From Mermis nigrescens (lineage: Eukaryota; Nematoda; Enoplea; Mermithida; Mermithidae), in the NCBI GenBank assembly GCA_036768485.1, contig JAVLUZ010000340.1:1478970-1542969 (forward strand): a DNA stretch of 64,000 bases, read 5' to 3'. The translations under genes and the position numbers were made by a program. Below, one piece after another: positions 10,501 to 19,664 of this stretch. Every line of letters begins with the position of its first letter. The first letter of the stretch is position 1. Below the pieces are notes generated by a model. It was given only the letters and a program-made list of their open reading frames with translations, was not told the DNA's origin and did not search any database.

Positions 10501-10632
10501 TGTGGTTGCTACTATACTGATCAAGGACACAGTGAGATGGTGTTGATGGATTCCAATGGCTATTGTGGACGGACGAATTTAATTGTAGGGGCGGCAACGG
10601 CTGAGCAGTGATGTCGGGAAGTCCATTTTGCG
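1479..10632 (-). CDS. EcR: Ecdysone receptor (EcR, NR1H) gene, nine exons, one frame-breaking base
   Basis: Ligand-activated nuclear receptor that binds DNA, usually with an RXR/USP partner, and times moulting genes. Exons in reading order: 10632-10327 (A/B), 9551-9429 (finger I), 9116-8976 (finger II), 8679-8527 (hinge), 6063-5926, 5751-5617, 5381-5225, 1970-1919 and 1599-1479 (ligand-binding domain, LBD). All have GT-AG boundaries, and every junction keeps frame except for one extra base inside the hinge exon. The DNA-binding domain is unmistakable ([47 protein letters not shown]). The LBD aligns only loosely with known EcRs. Isoform-specific 5' exons were not found; an in-frame ATG at 10660-10658 precedes the A/B acceptor. 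Introns hold a Helitron (2310-5043) and MITEs. It is either a functional fast-evolving gene with a sequence error, or a young pseudogene. The product would be about 440 residues after correction. Confidence 0.9.
1919..1970 (-). CDS. EcR: EcR exon: ligand-binding domain, short helix 9-10 exon
   Basis: 52-bp exon between AAAGATTTCAG and CAAAG|GTGCCA. Its first two bases complete the codon opened at 5225, and its last two are completed by the exon at 1599. It encodes [16 protein letters not shown], comparable with the EcR VEKIQEIYLEALRAY helix. Read alone it also resembles helix 3 (FRHITEIT), but order and phase favour helix 9-10. Confidence 0.55.
2310..5043 (+). mobile_element. Helitron copy H1 (non-autonomous), full-length
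   Basis: Starts TCATAGGTAGCGCG and ends GCTAG, inserted between A (2309) and T (5044) with no target duplication: the 5'-TC...CTRR-3', A^T signature of Helitrons. Bases 2314-2338 form a GC-rich hairpin (GTAGCGCG against CGCGTAC). The body is a series of related modules built on GTGTAAA/TTTACAC words. The 3' end (4340-5043) is a foldback whose outer arms are inverted copies of CTAGCAAAGAAAAATGCTCC; here the right arm is internally deleted. No transposase or helicase frame is present. It sits inside the EcR intron 1971-5224. Confidence 0.8.
5225..5381 (-). CDS. EcR: EcR exon: ligand-binding domain, helix 7-9 region (diverged)
   Basis: 157-bp exon; acceptor AATTTTTTCAG, donor GAAT|GTGAGC. It encodes [18 protein letters not shown] followed by [14 protein letters not shown], colinear with the EcR block around LLHFCR-M--MRVDNAEYALLTAIVIF. 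If the donor is not used, the frame continues ten codons to a TAG at 5201-5199. The intron after it (down to 1971) is mostly a Helitron insertion. Confidence 0.65.
5512..5564 (-). other. Possible optional (frame-breaking) EcR exon, 53 bp
   Basis: Between two EcR exons there is a 53-bp segment with a good acceptor (ATATGTTTCAG) and a donor-like end (CCG|GTACTT). It is open in the frame delivered by the upstream exon ([17 protein letters not shown]). Because 53 is not a multiple of three, including it shifts the next exon and gives a stop 18 codons later. It could be a regulated 'poison' exon or simply a chance match. Confidence 0.3.
5617..5751 (-). CDS. EcR: EcR exon: ligand-binding domain, helix 3-6 region (diverged)
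   Basis: 135-bp exon, phase 0 at both ends when the donor TAT|GTAATT is used; an overlapping donor GATAC|GTATGT four bases upstream would break frame. It encodes [12 protein letters not shown], which lines up with the EcR segment AKRLPGFDKL, and [12 protein letters not shown], which lines up with the MMFRMARRYDV region. The first half of helix 3 and the DQIALLK signature appear missing or unrecognisable. Assignment depends on order and splice phase more than on identity. Confidence 0.65.
5926..6063 (-). CDS. EcR: EcR exon: start of ligand-binding domain (helix 1)
   Basis: 138-bp exon (46 codons, phase 0 at both ends); acceptor GCACGTCAG, donor AAGCTG|GTACAT. It contains [16 protein letters not shown] and then REGDLSKL, matching the EcR helix 1 pattern (ELI..LV..Q, then an acidic EEDL-type turn). 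Its acceptor is only 64 bp from a MITE (6128-6575) that landed in the intron, so the branch-point region may lie close to, or inside, the inserted DNA. Confidence 0.85.
6128..6575. mobile_element. hAT-type MITE (CA-GGCACGTAGC family) with a second MITE inside
   Basis: Inverted ends CAGGCACGTAGC and GCTACGTGCCTG, flanked by the perfect 8-bp duplication CTGGGTAG (6120-6127 and 6576-6583). Another copy without the inner insertion is at 25579-25746. It lies in the EcR intron between hinge and helix 1. Confidence 0.9.
6273..6534. mobile_element. hAT-type MITE (CATACGTGGGC family), nested, 262 bp
   Basis: Ends CATAGGTGGGCAG and CGCCCATGTGTG, duplicated target GTCCTGAC at 6265-6272 and 6535-6542. 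This is the most common small element in the window; further copies are at 11276, 22450, 29137, 42315, 46036, 48050 and 58734. Confidence 0.9.
6576..8526. repeat. EcR intron: degenerate MITEs, no exon seen
   Basis: Intron between hinge and LBD. From 6774 (CAGTGGCGAATCCAGG) to about 7150 lies a hAT-like element ending near a perfect hairpin (CCGGCGCGAAGCGCCGG, 7120-7136). About 7250-7646 is an older relative of the CATACGTGGGC family. The rest, 7650-8526, is AT-rich single-copy-looking sequence in which I see no gene. Confidence 0.5.
8527..8679 (-). CDS. EcR: EcR hinge exon with a +1 frameshift
   Basis: 153-bp exon; acceptor GCATTTTAG, donor CAACAA|GTAATT. From the upstream phase it starts LVIPEE, as expected after EcR finger II, but then runs GCA GTG and reaches TAA within nine codons. 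Skipping one G at about 8661 restores [17 protein letters not shown] and an open frame ending SNSPQQ, and makes the exon end in the phase the next exon needs. So a single inserted base explains the break. No alternative acceptor was found that avoids it. Possible causes are a recent loss, an allele, or an assembly error in GAAGAAGCAG. Confidence 0.85.
8976..9116 (-). CDS. EcR: EcR exon: DNA-binding domain, zinc finger II
   Basis: 141-bp exon; acceptor AATTTATAG, donor GAAC|GTAAGC. It encodes [20 protein letters not shown], then [20 protein letters not shown] and VGMRSE. All four finger II cysteines and the [13 protein letters not shown] block typical of EcR are present. The D-box reads KYGGQ where EcR usually has KYGNN. 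This exon alone makes the family assignment secure. Confidence 0.96.
9429..9551 (-). CDS. EcR: EcR exon: DNA-binding domain, zinc finger I
   Basis: 123-bp exon; acceptor TTTTTTAG, donor AGAG|GTAAAA. It encodes [18 protein letters not shown] followed by ALTCEGCR(G): four zinc cysteines and a P-box CEGCRG that differs from the usual EcR CEGCKG by Lys to Arg. Two normally fixed glycines are replaced (CGD to CDD, ASGYHY to ASSYHY). The split inside the glycine codon before FFRR is a site where many nuclear receptor genes have an intron. Confidence 0.95.
10145..10313. repeat. Short dispersed repeat in EcR intron
   Basis: About 170 bp with G-rich/C-rich borders (GGTGGGGTCCC at one end, GGGGACCCCCCC at the other) and an A-rich core, of the same general build as the MITEs. 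Target duplications were not resolved. Confidence 0.5.
10327..10632 (-). CDS. EcR: EcR A/B-domain exon
   Basis: Exon of 306 bp between an acceptor (CATCTTTTAG) and a donor (AGCG|GTATGC). It codes about 101 residues, rich in Ser, Pro and Asn, with a PPPPPY motif and a basic-serine end ([13 protein letters not shown]). It ends with one base of a codon that the next exon completes, which is the main evidence for the join; A/B domains are too variable to identify by sequence. An in-frame ATG (10660-10658) lies 28 bp upstream of the acceptor and could start an unspliced isoform. A repeat (10145-10313) begins 14 bp beyond the donor. Confidence 0.7.
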
Positions 10633-10720
10633 CTAAAAGATGATTCAGTCCGAAAATCATATATTTAGCTTTTGTAGTTATGAATCCTGTTACAATCAAC
10701 ACTTTTTTATCCTGTGTGCT

Positions 10721-10960
10721 ATGACTATGGGCCAGAAAAAAATTCTTGAAGATCAGCCAAGCTTTCGAATGTCACAAAAAACGGTTTTGTTTGGAGCAGA
10801 TAAGCAAGATAATAATTCATTTGAAATTCGAAGCGTAAAAGGAGAGTTAGAGGAGCAAAATGAACATACCGAGGCTTATTTGCCTAAAACTCGAAGCGCG
10901 AAGACTGGAAAACGAGATTTTCTACAAAATAGCATAAATAGCGTGTTAATCACGAACTAA
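10721..10960 (+). CDS. Hypothetical small protein or exon, 79 codons
   Basis: Open frame starting ATG ACT ATG GGC and ending TAA, with balanced composition and no repeat character: MTMGQKKILEDQPSF early, and a basic segment KTRSAKTGKRDF near the end. It starts only 60 bp from the 5'-most in-frame ATG of the EcR A/B exon on the other strand, so it would be a head-to-head neighbour. No signal peptide or membrane segment; family not recognised. It could be chance. Confidence 0.3.
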   Translation: MTMGQKKILEDQPSFRMSQKTVLFGADKQDNNSFEIRSVKGELEEQNEHTEAYLPKTRSAKTGKRDFLQNSINSVLITN

Positions 10961-11235
10961 TGCTGATTTTTTTATTTATGGATTTTATGATTTTATGATC
11001 ACTGCAAAGCAATTAAATAAAAAATGTGGATATACACAAACTCGTATCCTAATAATTTTCATCATCCCAGGCAATCTAGGTACATGGACATCTTAGCAAG
11101 TATTAGCTGAAATCGATAATCGATTCAAGCTAATATTTATGTTTTTAATGCTAATTAAAGAATGATCTTATAACACTTCATGTGTCAGCGACATAATTTT
11201 ATTGCATTTCATTCACGCTTACATTATGCAATGTA

Positions 11236-12046
11236 CTCTTCTTTAGAATGTATACGTGGGGATGGGGGTCTGGACCATAGGTGGGCAGCACCGAAATTCT
11301 GGGGGTGGGGTGAAAAAATTTTTAAAGATCAAAAAATGGTCTTAAAAGTGGTCGTAATGGCTAAAAAACACCAAATTTCAAAAATTGAATTCTGGGGGTA
11401 TTTTGATTTCTAGGAGGTATTCCAACTTCTAGGGGGTCGCATACCCCCAACCCCCCACGCCCACGTGTGGTCTGGACCCCCAAAATCTTGAAAGACCTCC
11501 CAAAATTGAATTTTTGATGCTATTTTTTGGCGATTTTTCCTCATCGGACTCCAGAATTTTGTTGCTGTTCATCTTTTTTGTTGCCGCTCTGAGCTAGAAC
11601 AGGCCGGATCGGCCGGGTTAGAGGTCAGCCATCAGAGAGATCTCTGAGCTAAAGTGGCTTAAAAATTAACTTAAGCGCTATAATAGCGTAAAAACTAAAA
11701 ATTGCCTTAATCAGCAGTCTTTGGTGATTTCAAGTCTTTTTAGCAAGAAATTTATTACTGTTCAGTCTTGATCTATGTGATAACATTCACTTAAGTTTTA
11801 CCAGGAAACTTTTCGCTCTATCCTTTTAGGGTTTACCAAGCATGGGTAAAAACTGAAATATGGGGGTCTGATGGGATATAATCGTGAGAAAAAACGCCCA
11901 AGTTTAATTTTAGGGTTTATTGAGTCTGGAGCCCCAAACCCTCTATTTGCATTACCTATTGTGCTGTATATTTGTACATACATAACGTGTGTTGCACGCT
12001 CTAAGTTCAGACCTGTATGGGGGTTTTAGAAGGATTAAGTCTATAC
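11236..12046. repeat. Repeat cluster with a nested MITE; otherwise no gene
   Basis: A MITE of the CATACGTGGGC family occupies 11276-11469, flanked by GTCTGGAC at 11268-11275 and 11470-11477, inside an older degenerate element (about 11236-11560). About 11590-11700 resembles the 'gatctgggaggg' repeats seen at 27-28 kb. About 11790-12046 holds no recognised feature. Confidence 0.6.
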
Positions 12047-12123
12047 TCTATAGTCTGTTTCACATAAGTTTTGGCATAAATTCTAAGAATTTTTAAAGAC
12101 AGTATGCCGACAGATTACGATAA
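12047..12123. mobile_element. Left half of a MITE split by Helitron H2
   Basis: Begins TATAGTCTGTTTCACATAAG, the end of a MITE family seen complete at 39512-39667 and about 61545-61725. The sequence stops at ...GATTACGATAA and resumes at 19665. The two halves joined match the uninterrupted copies base for base at the junction. Confidence 0.85.
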
Positions 12124-15100
12124 CTAGCAAAGAAAAATGCTCCGATGGAACAAAAAAGATGAATATACTTGGAATTGTGGATTATTAAGGACGTAAAAGG
12201 AGGGGACTAGGAAAAATCTACCTAAAGTCGCAAAATCTGCTAAAAATCACACTTTATCTAAGCAAACGCAAAAAATCGAAGTGTATTCTGCGGCCAACAG
12301 ATTAAAATAAATATTTAACCATAAAATGATTGAAAAAGCAGCACATTAGCTATGCAGTAGCAATGGGCAATGATGTTGAGTAAACTAACAGTCTTTCTAA
12401 GTCAATTGAATGAATGGTTTAAAACAGTAGATTCGCCTAAGTTGACTTGAAACAGACTAAATGTAGGTACACTAGCATGCCCTTAACGATTGTGTGCACT
12501 AATCAATCGGCCCCTGCTTTGCTTGCTTTAATGCTCAAAACAAAATAAAACAACTTCAAATACAGTACCACTTAGTTTTCTATCAATCAGGATACGAAGC
12601 TAGTCAGCGTTGCTACTTGCCAGCAATTTTAAAAAATAAACATTACAGATATCGTTAATACACTCTTATCTGAAACTTAGAACATTATTTAAAAAAGACA
12701 CTTTTTTAGAGGCTGCAGAATATACTTCGATTTTTTGCGTTGCTTAAAGAAAGTGTGATTTTTAGCAGATTTTGCGACTTTAGGTAGATTTTTCCTAGTC
12801 CCCACCTTTTACATCCTTAATAATCCACAATTCCAAGTATATTCATCTTTTTTGTTCCATCGGAGCATTTTTCTTTGCTAGTACACTACTTTTAATAAGC
12901 TTGATTTCATTACATCAGTCAGTAAACACATACAACAACATGCCACAATAATGACAACAGTCCAAAAACACGGAAAGCAATATTGTTCTTAACATCAGCA
13001 TTATCCTTTTTAAAGAAGACAACCTTACAATATTTAAACAGATTAAAGTTTTTCAGCAAAAACTCAAAAACTTTACGGAAATATCAAGTGTAAGGAACAC
13101 TAACGCTTAGATTTTGAAGTAAAATAAATTTGTGGTATAAACTACATATTAACAACAAATGGATAGTGAAAACTTTACACAACTACTAGGTGTAGAGAAA
13201 ACTAACAGTCTGATTCCCAATTCTGATTTAACGTAGAACATTTTGCAAAAAAATTAAGCTTCCGCAAGGCTCTAGAACTAAAGTTAATATGCAGTGTAAA
13301 CCTTACACAACCACACAGTGTAAAGAAGACTTTAGTCGGATTCGTAATTCTAATATTACTCAGATATTACGATAAAGATTTATGAAAAAATTGAGTCTCC
13401 ACAATAACCCGAGAACAAATAAACATCAGTTGCAAACTACTTTACACTACTGTTGAGTGTAAGCAAACGCGCTCAACTAGCGTCTCACATTTGATTCCTG
13501 GTACATTTTTAGACTTTAGAAAAAGTCAAGCTTCTCCAAGGCTCTAGAACTAAAGTTAATGTGCGGTGTAAACTTTACACAACCACAGAGTGTAAAGAAA
13601 ATTTCAGTCGGATACGTAATTCTGATATTACTCTGATATTACGATCAACATTTATGAAAAAATTAAGTCTCCACAATGGCCCGAGGACAAATAAATATCA
13701 CATGTTAACCACTTTACACCACTGTTGTGTGCAAACAAACTGGCGTATCACATTTGGTTTCTGGTTCATTTTTAGACTTGAGGTTATGTCCAGACTCATA
13801 ACCCAGAACTTGACAGAAAAAAATCAGACAGAAACACGTTTAAGTCCCCCATTTTTTTGACTTTACACCTCCCGAAAAAGCTAAATACTGATGTAAACAA
13901 ACGCAATTCGCTGTGACGCGTACCCCTTAGAATGAACTTTATTTTTATCCTATTCGACCTCGCCCGACTTCTGAACAGAGAAAGTAACGAACAAAAAATG
14001 TACAAACACGTATTTTCCACTGTCCACCACATTGTAAACTTTAAAAATCTAAACCTAACGCCCCATTGAATGTAAATCAATTCGGTTCGGGCCAGTTTGT
14101 TGCCCTTTGATTGTAGTACGTTTGTATGTGCCAAACTTATGTTCCGCAAAATATTTGATTTGATTTACCAATCAAAATACGAAAAAACCTGTTTTTTTCG
14201 CCCACTTTACACCTCAGATTTCGAACTTTACACCCCATAAATAACTCAATATTACGTTTTTTTGAACGCGGCTTGCTTCGACGTGTAGCCATTAGAAGTT
14301 ACTTTATTTCTATTTTATTCAATTCACCCCAACTCTTAACCGAAAAAGTTGGCAGAGAAATCTTGGAAAAAATCTGTTTTTTTACTCATCCGCTAGAGTG
14401 TAAAGTTTAAAACCCTGGTACTAACTGCGTATTGATTGTAGAAGAGTTTGCTGGTAAGCAACAAGATAGCCCTTGATCCGTAGTACATTTCGGTCAGAAA
14501 AAATTTCCTAAAACTCATAACCGGAGTTGTTGGCAGACATAAACAAGTCGAAAACTCGGCCAAAATGTGTCTTTTCACCCCCATATTTTCGCACTCTTTA
14601 CACTTCCATTCGAGAACTGAGGCGAAATTCAAAAAACATAACAAAGTGTTATCTGCAGAACCTAAATAGATGAATAAGTCAAATAAAGGGCATGGTTTTG
14701 CCAAAAGAATTAAAAAATAAAAAAGTCAGCATTCAGAAAATTCGAACCATCATTCTTTTCTTAAGACAGCATCCGAGAACGGAGTTGTCAACCACTGCGC
14801 CAGCTGCTCGACCTTTCGGCAGATTTCAGCTTGATTATACTATTTTAGAAAATATTCATCATTCTACTGAAGTTTAAGAATAGTGCATTTATGATGATAA
14901 AAAATAATTATTTATTAAAGACGAGTCAAAAACCTCTGAAATAAGAAAAATCTGATCAAAAATATGCAATACGGACTTATCTATCGGCATTAGAAAATAG
15001 ATGTAGATATATTCAAAGTTCACCTCTTCATACCTCAACAAACACTGGCTGTAGAAAAGTTTGAAGGTCAAATTCGTTATTCTGACCTTACGGAGAACAT

Positions 15101-16591
15101 TTTTACAAAAAAATTCATCATTCACGACGCTCTGGGCGCAAAAATGCTTCTCGGTGTAAACTTTACACTTATGCTAATACCGCAATATTGGGTGTATAGA
15201 AACAAAATAAACTTGGATCTGTAACGCTAAGGTCAGGGCACCTTTTAAGCATAATTAAGAGTCAGTTTCTGTAAGGACCACCTTAACCTTACATAAGTAA
15301 AAAATTAATTTTTCTTAATTTTAACATATATTACACAAATTTTTACGCTGATTCCGAATCTGAAAACCGTTTTACACAAAAATGATTTTTTGCTGACTTA
15401 TAGGGGTGTAAAGTGTGAAAAATCGGAATATGTGCCGAATTTCATATGTTGATTAATATTTTCCGGAATAATTAACATTTTTCAATGCAGTTTTTTTAAA
15501 TTACAGAAGATTGAATGGGCGTTACAAAAAGTATAAAAAGTTTGTTTACCGGATCATCCCACGGGATACAGCAGTCAATAAAAGTCAAAAATATGAATTT
15601 TTGCACTTGCAACATTTTTACTTTTTTAGCCATAAGTCCAGAGTGGTCATACAGAATCGAACCTTATTTCACCACAATATGTGCCACCTATGTATCCGTT
15701 TCTGTGTAAAAAATGAAGGATATGTGATGGATAGTTATTGACCACTTTTGACAAACGTGAAATTAACTCATGTGTTCAAATTTCAAAAATGATACATTTG
15801 TGCTATAAATAATTTAACGTTTCGATCTATAACTACAGAACTGTAAAACATTGTGCGACTGCATTATACCACAGCTTGTACCATCTATGTGCCTAAGTGC
15901 TTGCAAAAGATCATGCGTATACCTTAACTGGTTGTTGACCATTTCTGACAAACGGTAATTGAACTCAATTGGTCAAAGTCGAAAAAATCATACATGTGTG
16001 GTACAAATAACTTTCCTTTTGGAGCTGTAATTCGGAAAATAAAATTCATCTTGTGGCCACATTACACCACAATTTGCACTATCTATTTGCCTAATTATAT
16101 GCAAAAATCCATCTATATATGTTTGACATTTATTGACCATTTGTGGACAACGTAAACTTAGCTCCATTGGTCAAAATCAAAATGTCACACATTGGTGCTT
16201 CAAAAATTTTTCTTTCGGCTCTGTAACTCAAGAATTAGGACACATTTTTTAACCGCATTACACCACAGTCTCTACCATATATGTCCCTAATTGTACACAA
16301 AAAAATCATCTGCATGTTCTACGTACTTATCTATCAGCCATATTTCACAAGTGTGAACTTAACCTAATTGGTCAAAGTGAAAAAATGCATGCTTTTGTTT
16401 CAAATAATTTTATTTTCTATTTCTAACGAGAAGTAAAATCTATCTGGTGACCATACTACGCCACGGTTCGCACTATCTATTTGCCTAATTGCATGCAAAA
16501 AATTCATACATATATGTTGGATTATATTTATTTATTATTTTTACCTGTAGAAAATCCTAACATAAAGCAATATGTTTTATATCGTCAAAAT

Positions 16592-17026
16592 TCAATTGTC
16601 AAAACATTCTGAATGAATCAATGTGTCTTCAACGTCATCTGCCTCATCATCTAGATTTGGGTCTGGTTGGAAAAAATCTTCTAAGCAGTCATCTTCATCA
16701 GTTTCAGTTGGGACAATTGCTTCTCTTTTTCGTGCTTCCCGCGACCAAAATCCTGCAATTTGCTGCCATGATAAAAACTCAGATTGCTTGAATTGGGGCA
16801 ATCTTCGCATTTCAGTTGCAGTCTCCCTTGGATCGCACTTTCTTCGAGCCTTAATCCCATCATCAAATTTTTTAAGCAAATATTGGCGCTGGTTTTCTGT
16901 GAATGCTTTACAAGATCTTTTTTGCCTTAAAGCCCAGCCAGTTGGTAATCTTTGGGTTGAATCATCATCTGCATACATCTCCCAGAATTGCTGCAAAACT
17001 TCATTTAGACTTGGAAGCCGAGGCAT
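16592..17026 (-). CDS. C-terminal module of a C2H2 protein, left-arm copy, intact frame
   Basis: 144 codons opening with MPRLPSLNEVLQQFWEMY. It contains GWALRQKRSCKAFTENQRQY, then a basic helix-like stretch, LSWQQIAGFWSREARKR, and an acidic tail with many Asp/Glu ending HSECFDN. From memory, the order GWAL...FT..Q..YL...DP...A..MR...QQI..F.SR recalls a module in many uncharacterised metazoan proteins, often after a C2H2 finger; function unknown. The zinc finger itself is absent from this arm. Without upstream sequence it is probably a partial copy. Confidence 0.6.
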   Translation of the reverse strand: MPRLPSLNEVLQQFWEMYADDDSTQRLPTGWALRQKRSCKAFTENQRQYLLKKFDDGIKARRKCDPRETATEMRRLPQFKQSEFLSWQQIAGFWSREARKREAIVPTETDEDDCLEDFFQPDPNLDDEADDVEDTLIHSECFDN

Positions 17027-17086
17027 TAGCTGCCGATTTTCTATTTGTTTCTTGTTTCTTCATCCTAGAAGAGCCCATGACAAGGG

Positions 17087-17749
17087 ATCAGTCAACAGCA
17101 ACATTTGTGCCAGTTTTACCAGAAGAAGACAGCTCAGCAAGATCTTTGCAACTGTTTACTTGTACTATTCCTGGTTGCGTGAAATCATTTCAGAGACATC
17201 GATCCCTTGAAAATCACATGGAGTTAGCAAATCACCAGTTTCAGCCTGAACGACTGACATTGCGTGATGCAGCTATTACAACGTACAAGAAACAAATAGA
17301 AAATTGGCAGCTAATGCCTCGGCTTCCAAGTCTAAATGAAGTTTTGCAGCAATTCTGGGAGATGTAATGCAGATGATGATTCAACCCAAAGATTACCAAC
17401 TGGCTGGGCTTTAAGGCAAAAAAGATCTTGTAAAGCATTCACAGAAAACCAGCGCCAATATTTGCTTAAAAAATTTGATGATGGGATTAAGGCTCGAAGA
17501 AAGTGCGATCCAAGGGAGACTGCAACTGAAATGCGAAGATTGCCCCAATTCAGGCAATCTGAGTTTTTATCATGGCAGCAAATTGCAGGATTTTGGTCGC
17601 GGGAAGCACGAAAAAGAGAAGCAATTGTCCCAACTGAAACTGATGAAGATGACTGCTTAGAAGATTTTTTCCAACCAGACCCAAATCTAGATGATGAGGC
17701 AGATGACGTTGAAGACACATTGATTCATTCAGAATGTTTTGACAATTGA
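17087..17749 (+). pseudogene. C2H2 zinc-finger protein of the palindrome element, one frameshift
   Basis: ATG at 17087 opens MTRDQSTATFVPVLPEED; a single C2H2 finger follows (FTCTIPGCVKSFQRHRSLEN then HMELANH: C-x4-C, 12 residues, then H-x5-H). The frame runs through MPRLPSLNEVLQQFWEM to a TAA at 17365. Relative to the left arm this copy has one extra A (TGTAATGC against TGTATGC); shifting there continues with the GWAL module to 17749. So this arm has the full domain order but a broken frame, while the left arm has the intact module without the finger. Confidence 0.7.
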
Positions 17750-19664
17750 ATTTTGACGATATAAAACATATTGCTTTATGTTAGGATTTTCTACAGGTAA
17801 AAATAATAAATAAATATAATCCAACATATATGTATGAATTTTTTGCATGCAATTAGGCAAATAGATAGTGCGAACCGTGGCGTAGTATGGTCACCAGATA
17901 GATTTTACTTCTCGTTAGAAATAGAAAATAAAATTATTTGAAACAAAAGCATGCATTTTTTCACTTTGACCAATTAGGTTAAGTTCACACTTGTGAAATA
18001 TGGCTGATAGATAAGTACGTAGAACATGCAGATGATTTTTTGTGTACAATTAGGGACATATATGGTAGAGACTGTGGTGTAATGCGGTTAAAAAATGTGT
18101 CCTAATTCTTGAGTTACAGAGCCGAAAGAAAAATTTTTTGAAGCACCAATGTGTGACATTTTGATTTTGACCAATGGAGCTAAGTTTACGTTGTCCACAA
18201 ATGGTCAATAAATGTCAAACATATATAGATGGATTTTTGCATATAATTAGGCAAATAGATAGTGCAAATTGTGGTGTAATGTGGCCACAAGATGAATTTT
18301 ATTTTCCGAATTACAGCTCCAAAAGGAAAGTTATTTGTACCACACATGTATGATTTTTTCGACTTTGACCAATTGAGTTCAATTACCGTTTGTCAGAAAT
18401 GGTCAACAACCAGTTAAGGTATACGCATGATCTTTTGCAAGCACTTAGGCACATAGATGGTACAAGCTGTGGTATGATGCAGTCGCACAATGTTTTACAG
18501 TTCTGGAGTTATAGATCGAAACGTTAAATTATTTATAGCACAAATGTATCATTTTTGAAATTTGAACACATGAGTTAATTTCACGTTTGTCAAAAGTGGT
18601 CAATAACTATCCATCACATATCCTTCATTTTTTACACAGAAACGGATACATAGGTGGCACATATTGTGGTGAAATAAGGTTCGATTCTGTATGACCACTC
18701 TGGACTTATGGCTAAAAAAGTAAAAATGTTGCAAGTGCAAAAATTAATATTTTTGACTTTTATTGACTGCTGTATCCCGTGGGATGATCCGGTAAACAAA
18801 CTTTTTATACTTTTTGTAACGCCCATTTAATCTTCTGTAATTTAAAAAAAACTGCATTGAAAAATGTTAATTATTCCGGAAAATATTAATCAACATATGA
18901 AATTCGGCACATATTCCGATTTTTCACACTTTACACCCCTATAAGTCAGCAAAAAGTCATTTTTGTGTAAAACGGTTTTCAGATTCGGAATCAGCGTAAA
19001 AAGTTGTGTAATATATGTTAAAACAAAGAAAAATTATTTTTTTGCTTATGTAAGTCACTATTACAGCAAGGTGATTCTTACAGACATTGACTCTTAACAT
19101 GTTCCGCCTACTTAGCGGAGTAGTTGAAGAACTATCGTTTTTCGTCTCGAACCCTTTACACTAAAACGATCACAGATCAAGAAATATTGCGTCAAAAGAG
19201 ACAAAAAAGGTTCCTCGAGCATTGTAACCCTCTACATTATAAAATCAATTGGACTGCACCAGAAACCAAAATTGAGTTAGATAAGCTGAAAACAAGCAAA
19301 GAGTAAAAAACCCGTATACTTTACATTTTTGTGCAACAACCATTGAGTGTAAAGAAATTTTAAGGTCAGATTCGTAATCTACAGCTCGGGGGCAACATTT
19401 TTAAAAAAATTTGGCCCTCCGCAAATTATCTGATTTTTCGGTTTACACTTTACACACTCATTGCTAACTCGGTATTGAGTGTAAACAAAAAAAAGACCGG
19501 CATCGAATTTTCTAATTATCCATCGATTAAAAAAATCCGCACCTCCCAGATGTGTGCCGTTATAGCTGTGAGGGGGAACACAAATTTCGCACTCGCTGTG
19601 AAAAACATATAAGAAAAAAGGATGGCCAAGTATATTATAGGTAGCGCTATCGCGCAACCTATGA

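Larger units (their letters stand above)
15259..19093. mobile_element. Giant palindrome (foldback) element with TTAA duplication
   Basis: Two inverted arms, 15259-17055 and 17285-19093, separated by a 229-bp loop. Ends are GAGTCA and TGACTC, flanked by TTAA at 15255-15258 and 19094-19097, the duplication of piggyBac- or Kolobok-like elements. Coding parts of the arms differ at very few positions; outer parts differ more, including a 12-bp indel. The left arm carries an inverted copy of the 3' half of a zinc-finger gene; loop plus right arm carry the longer copy. No transposase of either superfamily was recognised. Confidence 0.85.
12124..19664 (-). mobile_element. Helitron copy H2, 7.5 kb, carrying a 3.8-kb palindromic insertion
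   Basis: Reverse orientation: the plus strand starts CTAGCAAAG (3' end) and ends CAACCTATGA (5' end TCATAGG when reversed). Flanks are A/T with no duplication. Its 3' foldback (12124-12881) has two inverted arms of about 175 bp, which also contain GACTTTAGGTAGATTTTTCC. The body (12882-15254 and 19098-19640) consists of GTGTAAA-type modules matching copies H1 and H5. The 5' hairpin is at about 19638-19660. No Helitron Rep/helicase gene is present. Confidence 0.85.

Noticed and set aside
10880..10945. KTRSAKTGKRDF compared with the pseudosubstrate of protein kinase A inhibitor
   Set aside because: The essential RRNA-type core is absent; the similarity is limited to TG-K/R-R.
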